DNA of 8,020 nucleotides, from NCBI GenBank assembly GCA_964396385.1, contig CAYNFH010000269.1, positions 1-8,020 of the forward strand. Reading direction: 5' to 3'. The notes below the pieces were generated by a model that worked only from the letters and a program-made list of their open reading frames with translations, did no database searches and was not told the origin of the DNA. This document shows, piece after piece, positions 6,206-8,020 of the stretch; the stretch's first letter is position 1, and every line of letters starts with the position of its first letter. The translations under genes and the position numbers were made by a program. The DNA is from CAYNFH01 sp964396385. Its GTDB lineage: Bacteria > Armatimonadota > Chthonomonadetes > Chthonomonadales > CAJBBX01.

Positions 6206-8020
6206 TCAGACCTCCCCGCGGTCCGCCTCGTCCAGCCCAACAGCCTGGATTGGCCGCACCCGGATGCGGTGCTCCCGGGTGCAGAGGAGATCGCTGTCTC
6301 CCAGACGGACGCCTTCCTGGTTGGGCACGAGCTGCTCCGGTCCCAGGATGCCCTCGTCCCGGTTGACCACCTCCGACACAAAGATGCGGGCGTCCAGAAG
6401 AAAGGCCACTCCGGAGACCGCTCCGACCTGCGCGTACACGTCTGAGAGCGTGAGGGTGCGCCGGAACGGCCAGCCATCGCCGAGCGGACCGCCACGGAGC
6501 GGATGGATCAACGCCTGGAGCCGCTCGCGTACCCTTTTGGCGACCTGCTCCGCCTCCGCGCGCGGGTCCGGGACCAGCGTAATGTCCGTGGAGACGAAGA
6601 GGTAGTTAGGCTCGGCCACTTCCAGCACGGTGGTGAGCAGGCGCCGCTGATCCAGGAAGTGCACCACTTCGTTGAGGACCCGTTCGGGAACGCGCAGATC
6701 GTGCGGACGGGGCACCGCGACCGCTTCGCTGATAGGCGGCACGATCAGGACGCGCACGACACCCGGCGGGATGTTGGAGCCGCCGTTGGCCACCGCGTGG
6801 ACGGCGGTAGGCTGGACGCAGTGCGCCCTGCCCACGCCGGAGGACGCGCGCCCGGCCAGATGCTCGAACTCCTCCGTGGTGACCGCGGTCTCCCGGGTGC
6901 GGAGCACGGCCCTGCCACGCATCTTGGCGCGCTCAAGGGTCTCCTGGTCGTGCCCGCCATCCGCGCGGCGCGGGTTCGTCACGTCCGCGATGTACGGCAC
7001 GGAGGACTTAAGGACCCGGATCTGATTCTCCTTGACGTTCCCGCTGAGGCCGCCGCCATGACGGTAGCCGGAGAAGACGAGAGTGAGGCCTTTGGGCGGG
7101 GTGCGGCCATACTGATGCGTGGTCCCGTTGGGCTGGAGGATGGTCGGTCCGAGGTAGATCTCGCCGGAGTGGGAGTCGCACACGAAGTGGCGGTCCTCCG
7201 GACCGCTCTGCGAGAACTCCTGTACCTCTGTCCACTCCTCCATCTCGCCGTAAGAAGTGCCCTGCTCGCCGACCAGCAGCGTTTCGCCGTACCGGCGCGG
7301 GAGGATGGGGTGATGCCTCAGCCGGAAGACCTGGCCCGCCGCGCCGTCACTCTGGCCCAGCTCTTCGTAGGATACCCAGGCAGCGTTGCTGGCCGGCGCC
7401 TGCCCTCCCACCGTCCGTGCCATGAGGGTGCGGACCTCCGGCGGCCGCTGGTAGGGCGAAGGCAGGAGTCCCTCCGTTCCCTTTGGCGGCAGCTCCTTGG
7501 GGTCCGTGGTATAGCGGCAACGCACCCAGTGAGCGCGGCGACCCCCTACCAGCCGGGGGACCATGCCGTAGGGCATGGCCAGCTCAATGCGGCCGGGCCG
7601 GTTGAATCCGTAGGTGGTGTCGCCGGCACACTCCAGTCGCTCCCAACGGTTCTCCACCGCGTCCCAGAACTCCCACACCTGCGCCGGGTACCGCTCATCC
7701 AGCCCGACCGGCGCCGCCTGCACGCAGTTGGCGTCCAGCTCAATGACGTTGGCCGAGACGTCGGCCTCGAACCCGAGGTAGAGCGCGTCCCCCTCGTGCG
7801 GAACAGAGCTGAAAATAGGGACGCCGTGGTCCGCGTTCCAGGCCACCGGCTTGAAGTCCGTCGCGCCTTCGAGCTGGTCTACGTCCCGGCCGGGCCCCTC
7901 CTGTACGGGGACCATCACCACGTGCGCCAGGCGAGGACGCGTGAGCCGCAGGTCCGAGTCGGTTGTGAACTCAATGGCCTCTTCGCTCTCCGTGCGGACC
8001 GTGGCCGCCACCGTATCGCG
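6206..8020 (-). CDS. Putative baseplate assembly protein (gpJ-like, TIGR02243 type), 5'-truncated
   Basis: This is a structural baseplate (wedge) protein of a contractile injection system, related to phage gpJ/Afp11. 604 residues are visible and the gene ends in TGA. The diagnostic Baseplate_J stretch is present: YRHGGGLSGNV (visible residues about 319-329), VTNPRRADGGHDQET (347-361) and RETAVTTEEFEHLA (376-389). The usual C-terminal block follows, with VPERVLNEVVHFLDQRRLL and GGPLGDGWPFRR (about 510-521). The frame is open to the window edge. The first visible residues (RDTVAATVRTESEEAIEF) resemble the 'threshold' strand that lies well inside family members, so the true start and probably more than 100 residues lie upstream. 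The GTG at 8011 is an in-frame valine codon, not a convincing start. It is the first visible gene of the operon, and the next gene starts 11 bp after its stop. Family assignment is from recalled motif patterns and is strong; the exact CIS subtype is inference. Confidence 0.93.
   Translation of the reverse strand, partial: RDTVAATVRTESEEAIEFTTDSDLRLTRPRLAHVVMVPVQEGPGRDVDQLEGATDFKPVAWNADHGVPIFSSVPHEGDALYLGFEADVSANVIELDANCVQAAPVGLDERYPAQVWEFWDAVENRWERLECAGDTTYGFNRPGRIELAMPYGMVPRLVGGRRAHWVRCRYTTDPKELPPKGTEGLLPSPYQRPPEVRTLMARTVGGQAPASNAAWVSYEELGQSDGAAGQVFRLRHHPILPRRYGETLLVGEQGTSYGEMEEWTEVQEFSQSGPEDRHFVCDSHSGEIYLGPTILQPNGTTHQYGRTPPKGLTLVFSGYRHGGGLSGNVKENQIRVLKSSVPYIADVTNPRRADGGHDQETLERAKMRGRAVLRTRETAVTTEEFEHLAGRASSGVGRAHCVQPTAVHAVANGGSNIPPGVVRVLIVPPISEAVAVPRPHDLRVPERVLNEVVHFLDQRRLLTTVLEVAEPNYLFVSTDITLVPDPRAEAEQVAKRVRERLQALIHPLRGGPLGDGWPFRRTLTLSDVYAQVGAVSGVAFLLDARIFVSEVVNRDEGILGPEQLVPNQEGVRLGDSDLLCTREHRIRVRPIQAVGLDEADRGEV
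6377..7066 (-). other. Baseplate_J-like core
   Basis: This is the stretch from YRHGGG to ARIFV in the gpJ-like protein. It holds the GGG-SGNV turn, the VTNP-ADGG-D-ET segment, the TAVTTEEFEHLA segment and the GDGWPFRR block, all typical of TIGR02243/gpJ relatives. Confidence 0.88.
7561..7578. repeat. Inverted repeat, 7-bp arms, 4-nt loop
   Basis: CCATGCC and GGCATGG flank GTAG within the gpJ-like gene (encoding AMPYGM). It is probably a chance palindrome in high-G+C coding DNA, and no poly-T follows. Confidence 0.5.

Noticed and set aside
1..8020. Intact prophage
   Set aside because: No integrase, capsid, terminase, portal or lysis gene is visible. The baseplate genes are of the TIGR02242/02243 type found in injection systems and are joined to membrane-protein genes. 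The flanks are unseen, so this is a judgement on the window only.

Overview
The window is one tightly packed, leftward (minus-strand) block of five genes. I estimate G+C at about two-thirds by eye, and there is essentially no intergenic DNA. Two genes are recognisable from conserved motifs as baseplate components of a contractile injection system (CIS) of the extracellular/cytoplasmic, phage-tail-like type. No tRNA, rRNA, insertion sequence, CRISPR array, promoter or terminator is visible. The source is probably a high-G+C environmental bacterium. The protein families occur in Actinomycetota, Chloroflexota and other soil or water lineages, and nothing here fixes the phylum.

In transcription order (right to left) the layout is as follows. 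(1) 8020-6206: a gpJ-like 'putative baseplate assembly protein' (TIGR02243 type), cut at its 5' end by the window edge. (2) 6194-5028: a phage tail protein I/TIGR02242-type baseplate wedge protein with a long N-terminal beta-rich extension. (3) 5024-3855: an unusual fusion of a short tail-associated N-terminal module with a DUF4159-like C-terminal domain. (4) 3854-1614: a 746-residue protein with Ig-like domains, a Pro/Ala-rich linker with a Glu run, and one central membrane segment. (5) 1617 to beyond base 1: a second membrane protein with Ig-like domains before and an IPT/TIG-like domain after its single membrane segment. It is open at the left edge and missing its C-terminus. Junctions are 11 bp, 3 bp, 0 bp and a 4-bp ATGA overlap, so this is very probably one operon with translational coupling.

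Working together (inference): genes 1 and 2 would build the baseplate. Genes 4 and 5 lack signal peptides and have charge patterns that favour a cytoplasmic N-terminus. They carry Ig-like modules resembling the N-terminal extension of gene 2, so they are candidates for tying the baseplate to the cytoplasmic membrane. Gene 3 has no assigned role in a CIS that I know of. Sheath, tube, spike, ATPase and effector genes are not in this window and would be expected outside it, particularly upstream of gene 1.
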